Assembly: GCA_016873225.1 (NCBI GenBank)
Contig: VGXS01000013.1
Coordinates: 30,153 to 94,152 of the forward strand
Reading direction: 5' to 3'
From: Planctomycetota bacterium
Lineage (GTDB): Bacteria; Planctomycetota; Planctomycetia; Gemmatales; Gemmataceae
Length of the DNA stretch: 64,000 nt
In this document: positions 26,048-35,700 of the stretch, piece by piece
How the letters are laid out: each line of letters begins with the position of its first letter
How positions within the stretch are numbered: the first letter of the stretch is position 1
The notes under the pieces: generated by a model
Told to the model about the DNA's origin: nothing
The model's database searches: none
What the model saw: only the letters and a program-made list of their open reading frames with translations
Made by a program: the position numbers and the translations under genes

Positions 26048-28981
26048 ATGCTTGCCTCGTTGTTCCTCGTCATGCTTCAGTCACCGAGCGCGCCCGACTT
26101 TGCCCGGGAAGTCAGGCCGATCCTTGCCCGGGCCTGCTTCAAGTGCCATGGGCCCGACGAAGGCGCCCGCAAGGGCAAGCTAAGGCTTGATGAATCCGCC
26201 TTGGCGCGACTTGGCGGGCGAAGCGGAAACCCGGCCATCGTTCCAGGCAAGCCCGGCAACAGTCCGTTGGTTGCGCGGTTGGACGCCAAAGGCGCCCAGC
26301 GGATGCCGCCGCGGTCCTCGGGATTGGAGCTTTCCGCGAAGGAAAAGGCCATCCTGCGGGATTGGGTGGCTTCGGGGGCGGAGTACCAAAGGCATTGGGC
26401 CTTCGTGGCACCCGTGAAGCCCGCCCTTCCGCCGGTTCGCCAAGCCGATTGGTGCCGCAACCCGATCGACCGCTTCGTGCTGGCAAGGCTCGAGGCGGCG
26501 GGATTGAAGCCTTCCCGTGAGGCCGACCGTTACACACTGATCCGAAGGCTGTCGTTCGACCTGACGGGATTGCCTCCCACTCCCGGGGAGTCCGACGCCT
26601 TCGTGGCTGATGAACGGCCGGACGCCTTCGCGAGGCTTGTTGACCGCCTGCTGGCCCATCCTGGATATGGTGAACGATGGGCCCGCAAGTGGCTCGACCT
26701 GGCGCGCTATGCCGACACCAACGGCTATGAGAAGGACAGGCCGCGGACCATTTGGCCGTGGCGGGATTGGGTCATTGGCGCATACCGCGGCGACCTTCCT
26801 TACGACCAGTTCGGCATCCAGCAACTGGCCGGCGACATGCTTCCGGGGGCCACCCGTGAGCAGGTGGTGGCGACCGGTTTCCACCGCAACACGATGCTCA
26901 ACGAGGAGGGCGGCATCGATCCGCTTGAATTCCGCTACCACGCGGTCGCCGATCGCGTGAACACCACGGGCACGGCTTTCCTCGGACTCACCCTGGGTTG
27001 CGCCCAATGCCACACCCACAAGTACGATCCGGTTTCGCATGTGGATTATTTCAGGTTCATGGCATTCCTCGACAACGCGGAGGAACCCGAGCTTGAGCTG
27101 CCGCCGGAAGGGGCGGCCGACAAGGCGGCGGAAGCCCGCCGGAAGGTCGCGGAGTTGGAAAAGGCGTTGCCCGGGCGGTTTCCCAACAACAGTTTCGATG
27201 CCGCCTTCCAAGCCTGGCTCCAACGGGAAAGGGCCCGCGCCGCAGCCAGGGTGCCGCTTGTGCCGACCAAGCTGTCGAGCAATCTTCCCCGCTTGCGTCA
27301 TGAGGGTGACGGGGTTGTTTTCGCCGATGGCGATGCCACCAAGAATGACATCTACAACCTCGAGGGCGGCGGATCGTTTCCAGGCATGACGGAACTACGG
27401 GTTGAGGCGCTTCCCGATGACAGGCTGCCCGCCGGAGGCCCGGGCCTGAGCTACTACGAGGGGCCCAAGGGTGATTTCCTGCTGACCCGCATCAGCCTCG
27501 AGATCGATGGAAAGCCGGTCACTTTCACTCGCGCCACGCAAACCGCGGGTTCGTCGGCCATGCTGGTGCTGGATGACAACCTGCAAACCGGGTGGGGTGT
27601 TCCCGGCCAGCCCGGTCGGCGCAACGCCGCGACATTCTTCACCGACAAGCCGATGCCCGCCGGGACAACATGGAAGGTGGTGCTTGAATTCGGGAGGCAT
27701 TATGTGGCAAGCCTCGGTAAGCTGCGCCTGACGGTGGCCTCCCCGGCTCACAAGGACGCTCCCCCGCTGATGCCCGCGGAGGTGGAGAACGCCTTGGCGT
27801 CCAAGGACGCTCCCGCGGGCAAGGCGCTCGATGCGCTGAGGGCCCATTTCGCGGCATCCTGCCCGGAACTCGCCAATGCGCGCCGGGAGATCGATGCCGC
27901 GCGCGCCTCGGTTCCCAAGGGACCGTTCACCTTGGTGATGCGCGAGCGTCCCGCCGACAATCCCCGGCCCACCATGCGCCGCCACCGTGGCGAGTACCTG
28001 GAACCCCGAGAGGTGGTTTCCGCCGGAGTGCCCGGATTCCTGCCGGCCTTGCCCGCGGGTGCGGCAACCAACCGGCTTGAGTTCGCCCGCTGGCTGTTCT
28101 CCGCGGAAAACCCCCTCACGGCCCGCGTGGCCGTCAACCGCATGTGGGCCGCCCTGTTCGGCAAGGGAATCGTTTCCACACCCGCCGACTTCGGTCTGCA
28201 GGGGGCCTTTCCGTCGCATCCCGAGTTGCTTGACTGGCTGGCTGCCACCTTCCGCGAGCGGGGTTGGTCGCAGAAGGAGTTGCTGCGCGAGATCGTCACC
28301 AGCGCCACCTACCGCCAAGCCTCCGATCCCCGGGCCGACTTGTCCGCCAAGGATCCCTCGAACATCCTGCTGGGCCGGGCCGGGAGGTTCCGCTTGGATG
28401 CCGAGATGCTCCGCGACGGCGCGCTCAAGGCGGCGGGGCTGCTTTCGGAAAAGTCGGGGGGGCCCGGAGTCTTTCCTCCCCAGCCCGCGAACATCACGAC
28501 GGAGGGAACTTACGGTCCGCTGGCCTGGAAGGTGAGCGAGGGGGAGGACAGGTACCGCCGGACCATCTACACCTTCACCAAGCGTACGGCTCCTTTCGCC
28601 TTTCAGGCCACATTCGACGCTCCCAGCGGCGAGGCTTGCGTGGCGAGGCGCGAGTCTTCGAACACCGCGCTGCAGTCGCTCACGCTTCTCAATGATGCGA
28701 TGTACCTTGACGCCGCGCGGGCGTTGGGTCGCCTGGGTGCCCGCCAAGCCGATGATTCAGCGGCCATCACCCTCATGTTCCGCCGGGTCCTGACGCGGCC
28801 GCCCACGCCCGCTGATTCGGCTCTTTGCCTATCGTTCTTACAGGCGGAGCAGAAGCGCCTGGTCGCCTCCCCGGCCGATTCCAAGGCCCTGGCGGGGGGC
28901 GAGTCCGATGCCCGGAGCGCGGCGCTGGCCAGCCTGGCCCGCGTGCTTCTCAACCTCGACGAGGCGGTGACCCGACCATGA
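26048..28981 (+). CDS. Planctomycete cytochrome C / DUF1549 / DUF1553 protein, copy 2
   Basis: A 977-residue exported paralogue of copy 1 with a short hydrophobic start (MLASLFLVMLQS). It has heme motif C30-F-K-C33-H34 (RACFKCHGPDEGA), DUF1549 with LIRRLSFDLTGLPPTPGESD, a second CxxCH (GCAQCHTHKYDPV), a beta-rich middle with a sugar-binding look (LRVEALPDDRLPAGGPG), and DUF1553 with NPLTARVAVNRMWAALFG. First gene of a compact four-gene operon running to 34737; its stop overlaps the next start by 4 nt (ATGA). Confidence 0.93.
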   Translation: MLASLFLVMLQSPSAPDFAREVRPILARACFKCHGPDEGARKGKLRLDESALARLGGRSGNPAIVPGKPGNSPLVARLDAKGAQRMPPRSSGLELSAKEKAILRDWVASGAEYQRHWAFVAPVKPALPPVRQADWCRNPIDRFVLARLEAAGLKPSREADRYTLIRRLSFDLTGLPPTPGESDAFVADERPDAFARLVDRLLAHPGYGERWARKWLDLARYADTNGYEKDRPRTIWPWRDWVIGAYRGDLPYDQFGIQQLAGDMLPGATREQVVATGFHRNTMLNEEGGIDPLEFRYHAVADRVNTTGTAFLGLTLGCAQCHTHKYDPVSHVDYFRFMAFLDNAEEPELELPPEGAADKAAEARRKVAELEKALPGRFPNNSFDAAFQAWLQRERARAAARVPLVPTKLSSNLPRLRHEGDGVVFADGDATKNDIYNLEGGGSFPGMTELRVEALPDDRLPAGGPGLSYYEGPKGDFLLTRISLEIDGKPVTFTRATQTAGSSAMLVLDDNLQTGWGVPGQPGRRNAATFFTDKPMPAGTTWKVVLEFGRHYVASLGKLRLTVASPAHKDAPPLMPAEVENALASKDAPAGKALDALRAHFAASCPELANARREIDAARASVPKGPFTLVMRERPADNPRPTMRRHRGEYLEPREVVSAGVPGFLPALPAGAATNRLEFARWLFSAENPLTARVAVNRMWAALFGKGIVSTPADFGLQGAFPSHPELLDWLAATFRERGWSQKELLREIVTSATYRQASDPRADLSAKDPSNILLGRAGRFRLDAEMLRDGALKAAGLLSEKSGGPGVFPPQPANITTEGTYGPLAWKVSEGEDRYRRTIYTFTKRTAPFAFQATFDAPSGEACVARRESSNTALQSLTLLNDAMYLDAARALGRLGARQADDSAAITLMFRRVLTRPPTPADSALCLSFLQAEQKRLVASPADSKALAGGESDARSAALASLARVLLNLDEAVTRP

Positions 28982-30384
28982 ACCAGCCAGTTTCATCGCA
29001 CTCGGGCAGGCGCGCGTTCCTGCGGCAAGGCGTTTTCTCGCTGGCCCCCCTGGCCTTGGCCGGACTCGACTCATCAGCGGCCCGCGGCGCTCCGCTGGCT
29101 CCCAAGTCCCCGATGGGCTCATCCCGGGCCAAGGCGGTGATTCACCTGTTCATGTCCGGGGCTCCCAGCCAACTCGACCTGTTCGATCCCAAGCCCGAAC
29201 TCACCCGGCTTGAGGGCAAGCCCCTGCCGCCATCGGTGATCGGCAACCAGAGATACGCGTTCATCCGTCCCGAGGCGGGGGTTTTGGGCCCGCGGTTCAA
29301 GTTCCGCAGGCATGGTTCCAGCGGCGCTGACATTTCGGAGGTCTTTCCTTACCTGGGACGCATCGCCGACAGGCTTTGCTTCATCCGGTCGATGAAGACC
29401 GAGCAGTTCAACCATGCGCCGGCGCAAATGTTGCTGCAAACCGGTTTCTCCCAGCCGGGCAGGCCCAGTTTCGGCTCGTGGGTGGTGTACGGACTGGGAG
29501 CGGAAACCTCCGAATTGCCCGCCTACATGGTGCTGTCCACGGGAGCGGGAATCTCCGGCGGCGCGGCGCTGTGGTCGGCCGGGTTTTTGCCGGGCGAATA
29601 TGGCGGCACGCGCCTCAGGAACCAGGGTGATCCCATACTTCACCTTTCCAATCCGCCGGGAATCACCCGGGAGGCCCAGAGGGCGGCGCTCGACCTCGCG
29701 GCGGGACTCACCAAGCCGCGTCCGGCCGCCGCCGACCCCGAAACCTCAACGCGCCTCGCGGCCGCCGAGATGGCGTTCAGGCTGCAGGCTTCGGCGCCCG
29801 GGCTTTTCGACTTATCCGGCGAAAGCCGGGCAACACTTGAGCGATACGGATGCGATCCGGCCAAGCCGTCGTTCGCCCGGGCCTGCCTTCTGGCGCGCCG
29901 GATGGTGGAGCGGGGCGTGCGATTCGTCACGATCTTCCACGAGGGATGGGACGCCCACAGCGATGTCGCCGGCAACCTGCGCCGCAACGCGCAGGCCACC
30001 GACCAGGCCAGCGCCGCCTTGGTGGAAGACCTTGCCGGCCGCGGCATGCTCGACGAGACGCTCGTGGCCTGGGGTGGCGAGTTCGGGCGCACGCCGATGG
30101 TGGAGACGAATCCCACCCTCGGCCGCTCTCTCGGACGCGATCATCATCCCCAGGCGTTCACGATGTGGCTGGCCGGCGGCGGGGTGAGGCCCGGAATCAC
30201 CATCGGCCGCACCGATGAGTTGGGTTTCCATGTGGTGGAGCGCCCCGTTGAGGTGTACGACCTCCAGGCGACGATGCTGCACCTGCTCGGCCTCGACCAT
30301 ACTCGCCTCACCTTCCACCATGCCGGGCGCGATTTCCGCCTCACCGACATCCATGGCCAAGTCGTGCGCGAGGCGCTGGCATGA
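28978..30384 (+). CDS. DUF1501 protein with Tat signal, partner of copy 2
   Basis: A 468-residue protein. The start at 28978 is set by the ATGA overlap and by the Tat signal that begins there (SGRRAFLRQGVFSLAPLALAG). DUF1501 landmarks: VIHLFMSGAPSQLDLFDPKP, AWGGEFGRTPMVET and GRDHHPQAFTMWLAGGG. Compared with the first DUF1501 protein the metal-site blocks are conserved but loops differ, in keeping with a different partner or substrate. It overlaps the next gene by 4 nt (ATGA at 30381). Confidence 0.92.
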   Translation: MNQPVSSHSGRRAFLRQGVFSLAPLALAGLDSSAARGAPLAPKSPMGSSRAKAVIHLFMSGAPSQLDLFDPKPELTRLEGKPLPPSVIGNQRYAFIRPEAGVLGPRFKFRRHGSSGADISEVFPYLGRIADRLCFIRSMKTEQFNHAPAQMLLQTGFSQPGRPSFGSWVVYGLGAETSELPAYMVLSTGAGISGGAALWSAGFLPGEYGGTRLRNQGDPILHLSNPPGITREAQRAALDLAAGLTKPRPAAADPETSTRLAAAEMAFRLQASAPGLFDLSGESRATLERYGCDPAKPSFARACLLARRMVERGVRFVTIFHEGWDAHSDVAGNLRRNAQATDQASAALVEDLAGRGMLDETLVAWGGEFGRTPMVETNPTLGRSLGRDHHPQAFTMWLAGGGVRPGITIGRTDELGFHVVERPVEVYDLQATMLHLLGLDHTRLTFHHAGRDFRLTDIHGQVVREALA

Positions 30385-33323
30385 CCACGGTCTCCGCGTC
30401 GGCATGGCTGTTGATCATGCTGGTCACGGCGGCCGCCGACGATTTCCACTCCCGCGTCGAACCGGTCCTCAAGCGCCATTGCCTGGGATGCCATTCCCAT
30501 GCCGCCGGAGCCATGAAGGGCGGCCTCGCCCTCGATAGCCGCTCGGGCTGGGCCCATGGCGGCGACAGCGGCCCTGCGATCATGCCCGGCAAGCCGGTGG
30601 AAAGCCTTGTCATTCGCGCGGTGAGGAGGTCGGAGGGCGTCAAGGCGATGCCGCCCAAGGGGGCCATTCCCGAGGAAGATATCAGGATCCTCGAGGAATG
30701 GATCCGGCAAGGCGCGGCGGATCCACGCGTGCCGGCCCCTGCCAAGCCTGTCGATTGGTGGTCGCTCAGGCCATTGGCGAAGCCGGAGGTTCCTTCGGGC
30801 TTCGCGCATCCTGTCGACGCCTTCATCGCCACCCGATTGGCCCGATCGGGACTCAAGCCGTCACCCGAGGCGGATCGCGCAACCCTCATTCGCCGCCTAC
30901 ACGCCGACTTGACGGGCTTGCCACCCACCCGGGCGGAAATCGAGGCGTTTGTCGCTGACCCCGATCCCGCGGCTTATGGCAGGCTTGTCGACCGCCTGCT
31001 GGCTTCGCCCCGCCACGCCGAGCGCTGGGCGAGGCATTGGCTCGATGTCGTGCATTTCGCCGAAACCCATGGCTACGAACACGACCTGCCGCGGAACAAC
31101 GCCTGGCGGTACCGGGATCATGTGATCGAGTCGTTCCATGCCGACAAGCCGTGGGGCCGGTTCATCAGGGAGCAGTTGGCGGCGGACCATTTTTTCCCGG
31201 GTGAAATCGAGGCGAGGCGGGCCCTTGGGTTCCTCGGCGCCGGTCCGTTCGACCACAGCGCCTACACCACGGCCCGCGCCACCTTCGAATACCTCGACCG
31301 TGACGACCTTGTGAACCAGACGATGACGGCGTTCGCCAGCACCACCGCGAGTTGCGCGCGCTGCCACGCCCACAAGTTCGACCCGATTTCCCAGGACGAT
31401 TACTATTCGCTGCAGGCGGTGTTCGCCGGCGTCGTGGAGGGCGACATTCCGCTCGAGGTGAACGCCGGTGTTGCCGGTAGCCGCGCTCGCTGGACCTCCC
31501 TGGCCTCCGCTGCCAAGGCGCGCGACAAGTCCGTGCTTCTTTCACCCGTGAACGAGGCCATGGCGGAGGAGTCCCTCGGCGCGGCAAAGTCGATCCGCTG
31601 GACCGTGCTGGCGCCCGATTCGTGGAAGGGAACCGGCGGCACCACGCTGGAACGCCTTCCCGACCAATCCCTTCTGGCCAAGGGGCCAAGGCTTGAAAAG
31701 GACACCTACGAAATCAACTTCACGCTTCCCCCCGGCAAGTTCACGGCCATCAGGCTTGAGGTGCTGGCCCATGAATCGCTGCCCATGCGGGGGCCCGGCC
31801 GCTGCGACAATGGCAACCTGCACCTGAGCGAGTTCGAGGCGCGCGTTATCCACGCGGGCGAACCGGCGGGGGAACCGGTCAAGTTCTCCTCCGCGACCGC
31901 TGATTTCGATCAATCGGGATGGGACATCACCCGGGCCATCGACGGCAAGGCCCAGACCGCGTGGGGCATCCATCCCGATGTGGGCAGGCCCCATTCCGCC
32001 GTGTTCACTTTTGGCAAGCCCATGGAAGGGCGGCCGGGATCCCGCCTGGCCGTGGCGCTAAGGCAACTGCATGGCGGCGGCCACCTGATCGGCCGGCCGA
32101 GGCTGTCGCTGACAACCGATGATCCCAGGGGCGCCCTGATCCTTCCGGAGGGGGTGGAGCGGGCGCGGGCCTTGCCTCGCTCGGAGCGTACCGAGGCCCA
32201 GCGCCTTGACCTGGCCGCGTTCGCTTTGGAGATCGTCGCCCGCCGTGAACTGGCCGCGCTTCCGGAATCCGCAAAGGTCTACGCCGCCGGGGCCAAATCC
32301 GAGGTGGTTCTCGCCGTGGGATCGGGCAGCGCGCAGGAGACCCCCCGGCCTCGCCAGGTGTTCGTCCTGCGCAGGGGAGACCTCGACAAGCCCGGTGCCG
32401 AGGCCATGCCCGGGTCGCTTTCGGCGGTCGCGGCGATTCCGGCCCGGTTTGGCATTCCCAAGGAGGCCCCCGAGTCGGCCAGGAGGGCGGCGCTGGCCGA
32501 TTGGCTCGCCAGCCATGCCAATCCCCTCACATGGAGGTCCATCGCCAACCGCGTCTGGCAGCACCATTTCGGCAGGGGCATCTGCGATACCCCCGGGGAT
32601 TTCGGGCGCATGGGTGGCGAACCCAGCCATCCCGAACTGCTCGACTGGCTCGCCTGCCGCTTGCGGGACAACGGAGAGTCGCTCAGGGACCTGCACCGGG
32701 TGATCGTCATGAGCGCCACCTACCGGCAGGTTTCGGCGAATCGTGCCGAGGCCGCGGCCATTGACGGCGACAACAGGCTGTTGTGGCGGCAGAACCGGCG
32801 CCGCCTTGACGCCGACGCCTACCGGGACGGGGTGCTCTCGGTCTCGGGGTGCCTTGACCTGACGATGGGCGGGCCGGGCGCCAGGGAATTCAGCGCCGGC
32901 CCGCCGGTGCAACTGACTCCAAGGGTCGATTACGGCGCTTTCGACTGGGCCTCCAAGCCGGAGCACCGACGGGCCATTTACCGTTTCGTGTGGCGTGGCA
33001 TTCCCGATCCGTTCATGGAGGTGCTCGATTTCCCCGACCTGGGACTTTTGACGCCGGCGCGGGCGTCTTCCTCCTCCGCGCTTCAGGCCCTGGCCCTTTA
33101 CAACAACAAGTTCACCCTTCACTTCAGCGGCATGCTTGGCAAGTCGATCGACTCGTCGGCCAAGTCCGACAGCCAGCGGGCGCGGGAGGCCTGGTCGCGG
33201 GTTTTGGGCCGGCTTCCCGACGCGCGGGAAGCCGCGATGGCCGAACAGCATGTCGCGCGCCATGGCGCGGCATCGTTGTGTCGGGTGCTATTCAACTCCC
33301 ATGAGTTCCTTTTCGTGGAGTGA
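30381..33323 (+). CDS. Planctomycete cytochrome C / DUF1549 / DUF1553 protein, copy 3
   Basis: A 980-residue exported paralogue with signal MTTVSASAWLLIMLVTAAA. Heme motif C34-L-G-C37-H38 (KRHCLGCHSHAAGAMKGGLAL) lacks the GPD that follows it in copies 1 and 2; the second CxxCH reads SCARCHAHKFDPI. The DUF1549 part carries LIRRLHADLTGLPPTRAEIE and the DUF1553 part NPLTWRSIANRVWQHHFG. It is the most divergent of the three copies. It is coupled to the gene before by ATGA and followed after 4 nt by the last DUF1501 gene. Confidence 0.92.
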   Translation: MTTVSASAWLLIMLVTAAADDFHSRVEPVLKRHCLGCHSHAAGAMKGGLALDSRSGWAHGGDSGPAIMPGKPVESLVIRAVRRSEGVKAMPPKGAIPEEDIRILEEWIRQGAADPRVPAPAKPVDWWSLRPLAKPEVPSGFAHPVDAFIATRLARSGLKPSPEADRATLIRRLHADLTGLPPTRAEIEAFVADPDPAAYGRLVDRLLASPRHAERWARHWLDVVHFAETHGYEHDLPRNNAWRYRDHVIESFHADKPWGRFIREQLAADHFFPGEIEARRALGFLGAGPFDHSAYTTARATFEYLDRDDLVNQTMTAFASTTASCARCHAHKFDPISQDDYYSLQAVFAGVVEGDIPLEVNAGVAGSRARWTSLASAAKARDKSVLLSPVNEAMAEESLGAAKSIRWTVLAPDSWKGTGGTTLERLPDQSLLAKGPRLEKDTYEINFTLPPGKFTAIRLEVLAHESLPMRGPGRCDNGNLHLSEFEARVIHAGEPAGEPVKFSSATADFDQSGWDITRAIDGKAQTAWGIHPDVGRPHSAVFTFGKPMEGRPGSRLAVALRQLHGGGHLIGRPRLSLTTDDPRGALILPEGVERARALPRSERTEAQRLDLAAFALEIVARRELAALPESAKVYAAGAKSEVVLAVGSGSAQETPRPRQVFVLRRGDLDKPGAEAMPGSLSAVAAIPARFGIPKEAPESARRAALADWLASHANPLTWRSIANRVWQHHFGRGICDTPGDFGRMGGEPSHPELLDWLACRLRDNGESLRDLHRVIVMSATYRQVSANRAEAAAIDGDNRLLWRQNRRRLDADAYRDGVLSVSGCLDLTMGGPGAREFSAGPPVQLTPRVDYGAFDWASKPEHRRAIYRFVWRGIPDPFMEVLDFPDLGLLTPARASSSSALQALALYNNKFTLHFSGMLGKSIDSSAKSDSQRAREAWSRVLGRLPDAREAAMAEQHVARHGAASLCRVLFNSHEFLFVE

Positions 33324-33327
33324 GCCG

Positions 33328-34737
33328 ATGGGCCAGCCTGATCGCAGAAACCTGCTGGAGGGGATCGCCTCGGGATTCGCCAGCGTGGCCATCTCGGCGA
33401 TGCTGGCCCGTGACGGACTGGCGGGGCCTTCGCCGATTCATGGTGGATTGCATCACCGGCCGCGGGCGCGCCGGGTGATCGAATTGTTCATGAATGGCGG
33501 CGCCAGCCCGATGGACACCTTCGACCACAAGCCGGCGCTTGAAAGGCTGCATGGCCAGAACCTGGGGCCCAAGGTGAAGCCCGAGGGGTTCACCGCCATG
33601 CCCGGGGCGATCATGAAAAGCCCGTTCAGTTTCCGTAGGCACGGGCAGTCGGGCCGCTGGGTGAGCGAGGTGTTTCCCGAGCAGGCCCGCCTGGTGGACG
33701 AGATGGCGTTCCTGATGGCGATGCAGTCCAAGACGAATGTCCACGGGCAGGGCGCCTACCTGATGACGACGGGATTCACCCTTCCGGGGTTTCCCTGCAT
33801 GGGTTCGTGGATCTCCCACGCCTTGGGGAACATCGCCGACAACCTTCCGACCTTCGTGGTGCTGCCCGACGCCCGTGGCCTGCCCTATAACCAGCAGGGC
33901 TGCTTTTCCTCGGGGTTCCTGCCCGCCGCGCACCAGGGGATGGTGATCAACGCCGGCGCCGCCCGCCCCGTGCCCGACCTTTTCCCTCCGCCGTCGTTCC
34001 CGTTCGCCACCCGGGAGGCGGATGCCGACGGGCTGGACATGCTGTCGCGGCTGAACCGGGCCCATGCCGAACGGCACCCGGGAGACTCCCGGCTCGCCTC
34101 CCGTGTGGCTTCGTACGAGTTGGCGGCGCGGATGCAGGCGAGCGCTCCCGAGGCGTTCGACATTTCCCGGGAGCCGGCGATGGCTCACAAGGCTTACGGC
34201 ATCGGTGAAAAATCAACGGATGATTTCGGCAGGCGCTGCCTGCTGGCCTGCAGGCTGGTGGAGCGGGGCGTGCGTTTCGTTCAGGTGTGGAGCGGGCCGC
34301 AGGGCGCGACCAACAACTGGGACAACCACGGAAGCATCGTGCGGGAATTGCCGCCGATGGCCGCCAGCGTCGACCGGCCGATCGCCGCCTTGCTGCGCGA
34401 CCTTCGGGCCCGCGGACTCGACGAGGACACGCTGGTGGTCTGGACGACCGAGTTTGGCCGAACGCCGTTCGCCCAGGGTTCGACCGGCCGCGACCACAAC
34501 GGCGGATCGTTCGTGAGCTGGCTGTGGGGCGCCGGCGTCAAGGGCGGCGTGTCCCATGGCGAAAGTGACGAATGGGGCTATCAGGCCGCCGTGGACAAGA
34601 CCACCGGGCACGACATGCACGCGACCATCCTGCACCTGCTGGGAATCGACCACGAGAGGCTCACGGTGCGCAACAACGGCATCGACCGCCGGCTGACCGA
34701 TGTCCACGGCAAGGTGATCGAATCGGTCTTGGCCTGA
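33328..34737 (+). CDS. DUF1501 protein, partner of copy 3
   Basis: A 469-residue protein starting at 33328 (MGQPDRRNLLEGIASGFA), 4 nt after the preceding stop; an in-frame ATG at 33301 inside that gene would add nine residues. RRNLLEGIASG is a somewhat atypical twin-arginine signal. Core blocks: VIELFMNGGASPMDTFDHKP, VWTTEFGRTPFAQG and GRDHNGGSFVSWLWG, where GRDHN replaces the GRDHH of the other two paralogues. Last gene of the operon; it converges with the deacetylase gene. Confidence 0.92.
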   Translation: MGQPDRRNLLEGIASGFASVAISAMLARDGLAGPSPIHGGLHHRPRARRVIELFMNGGASPMDTFDHKPALERLHGQNLGPKVKPEGFTAMPGAIMKSPFSFRRHGQSGRWVSEVFPEQARLVDEMAFLMAMQSKTNVHGQGAYLMTTGFTLPGFPCMGSWISHALGNIADNLPTFVVLPDARGLPYNQQGCFSSGFLPAAHQGMVINAGAARPVPDLFPPPSFPFATREADADGLDMLSRLNRAHAERHPGDSRLASRVASYELAARMQASAPEAFDISREPAMAHKAYGIGEKSTDDFGRRCLLACRLVERGVRFVQVWSGPQGATNNWDNHGSIVRELPPMAASVDRPIAALLRDLRARGLDEDTLVVWTTEFGRTPFAQGSTGRDHNGGSFVSWLWGAGVKGGVSHGESDEWGYQAAVDKTTGHDMHATILHLLGIDHERLTVRNNGIDRRLTDVHGKVIESVLA

Positions 34738-34754
34738 ACCTGTCTCATCAGGCC
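34731..34754. terminator. Short inverted repeat spanning two convergent stop codons
   Basis: GGCCTGA (34731-34737) and TCAGGCC (34748-34754) form a 7-bp stem with a 10-nt loop. Each arm contains the stop codon of one convergent gene. There is no T run, so it is at most a weak bidirectional terminator. Confidence 0.35.
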
Positions 34755-35686
34755 AGGGCGGCGGCGTGATGGGCCGCGCTGGCTCCAAGGCGATCCAGGT
34801 TGTAGCCTCCTTCCAGCAGTGAAACGACCCGCCCGCCGGCGGTGTCGTTCGCCAGGTCGATGACCCGCCTCGTCAGTTCCCCGAAGATCTCGGGCTTCAG
34901 GCCGATATCCCCCACTGGATCATCCGCGCACGCATCGAACCCGGCGCTCAGCAGCACCAACTCGGGCTTGAAGCGGCGCGCGGCTTCAAGGGCCCTGTCC
35001 ATCAGGCCCAAATAGGCGGCATGGCCGATTCCCGGATGCGCCGCGAGGTTGAGCGTGGCGCCCAGTCCCTTTCCGGCTCCCGTTTCCGACGGGTTTCCCG
35101 TTCCGGGATAAAAGCCGTTTCCATAGCGGTGAATGCTTATGAAGAACACGGAGGGATCCTCGTAGAAGATGTCCTGCGTGCCGTTGCCATGGTGCACATC
35201 CCAGTCGAGGATGAGCACGCGCCCGACGCCGCCAACGGCCTGAGCGTGTCGGGCCGCCACCGCCGCGCTGTTGACGATGCAAAACCCCATCGCCTTGCCG
35301 GGAGTGGCGTGGTGTCCGGGCGGGCGGATGGCGCAGAAGGCGCGCCTCGAGGCGGCATCCGCCTTGCACACCGCTTCCACGGCGGCGCACGCGGCGCCCG
35401 CCGCCAGCAGGGCTATTTCAGGCGATGACGGACAGACCGGGGTGTCGGGGTCGAGGTGTCCCCCACCGGCCCTGGCCAGGTCCCGCGCCTTGGCGAACAT
35501 GGCCGGCGCGTGCACCCGCGAGACGGCTTCCAGGGTCGCCGGACGGTATTCCAGCGGGCGCAGCCTTTCCGCGATTTCCTTGGCCTCGAGGGCTTTCCAA
35601 ACCGCCTTCAGCCTGTCGGGCCGCTCGGGATGTCCGGCGCCGGTGACATGGTCGAGATGGCGCTTGTCGGTGAGGTACCAAATCAT
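34748..35686 (-). CDS. Histone deacetylase / AcuC-like zinc deacetylase
   Basis: A 312-residue arginase-fold deacetylase (class II HDAC-like). The active-site blocks are complete: GHPERPDRL at 18-26, RPPGHHA at 121-127 with tandem His 125-126, DWDVHHGNGT at 161-170 with zinc ligands D163 and H165, SIHRYG, and LSAGFDA with a further Asp ligand. It should remove acetyl groups from lysines or small acylated amines. The family is zinc-dependent and does not use NAD, so its place directly downstream of nadR and pnuC may reflect shared regulation rather than chemistry. The start at 35686 lies 14 nt from the nadR stop. Confidence 0.93.
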   Translation of the reverse strand: MIWYLTDKRHLDHVTGAGHPERPDRLKAVWKALEAKEIAERLRPLEYRPATLEAVSRVHAPAMFAKARDLARAGGGHLDPDTPVCPSSPEIALLAAGAACAAVEAVCKADAASRRAFCAIRPPGHHATPGKAMGFCIVNSAAVAARHAQAVGGVGRVLILDWDVHHGNGTQDIFYEDPSVFFISIHRYGNGFYPGTGNPSETGAGKGLGATLNLAAHPGIGHAAYLGLMDRALEAARRFKPELVLLSAGFDACADDPVGDIGLKPEIFGELTRRVIDLANDTAGGRVVSLLEGGYNLDRLGASAAHHAAALA

Positions 35687-35700
35687 GGAAACTCCTGATG

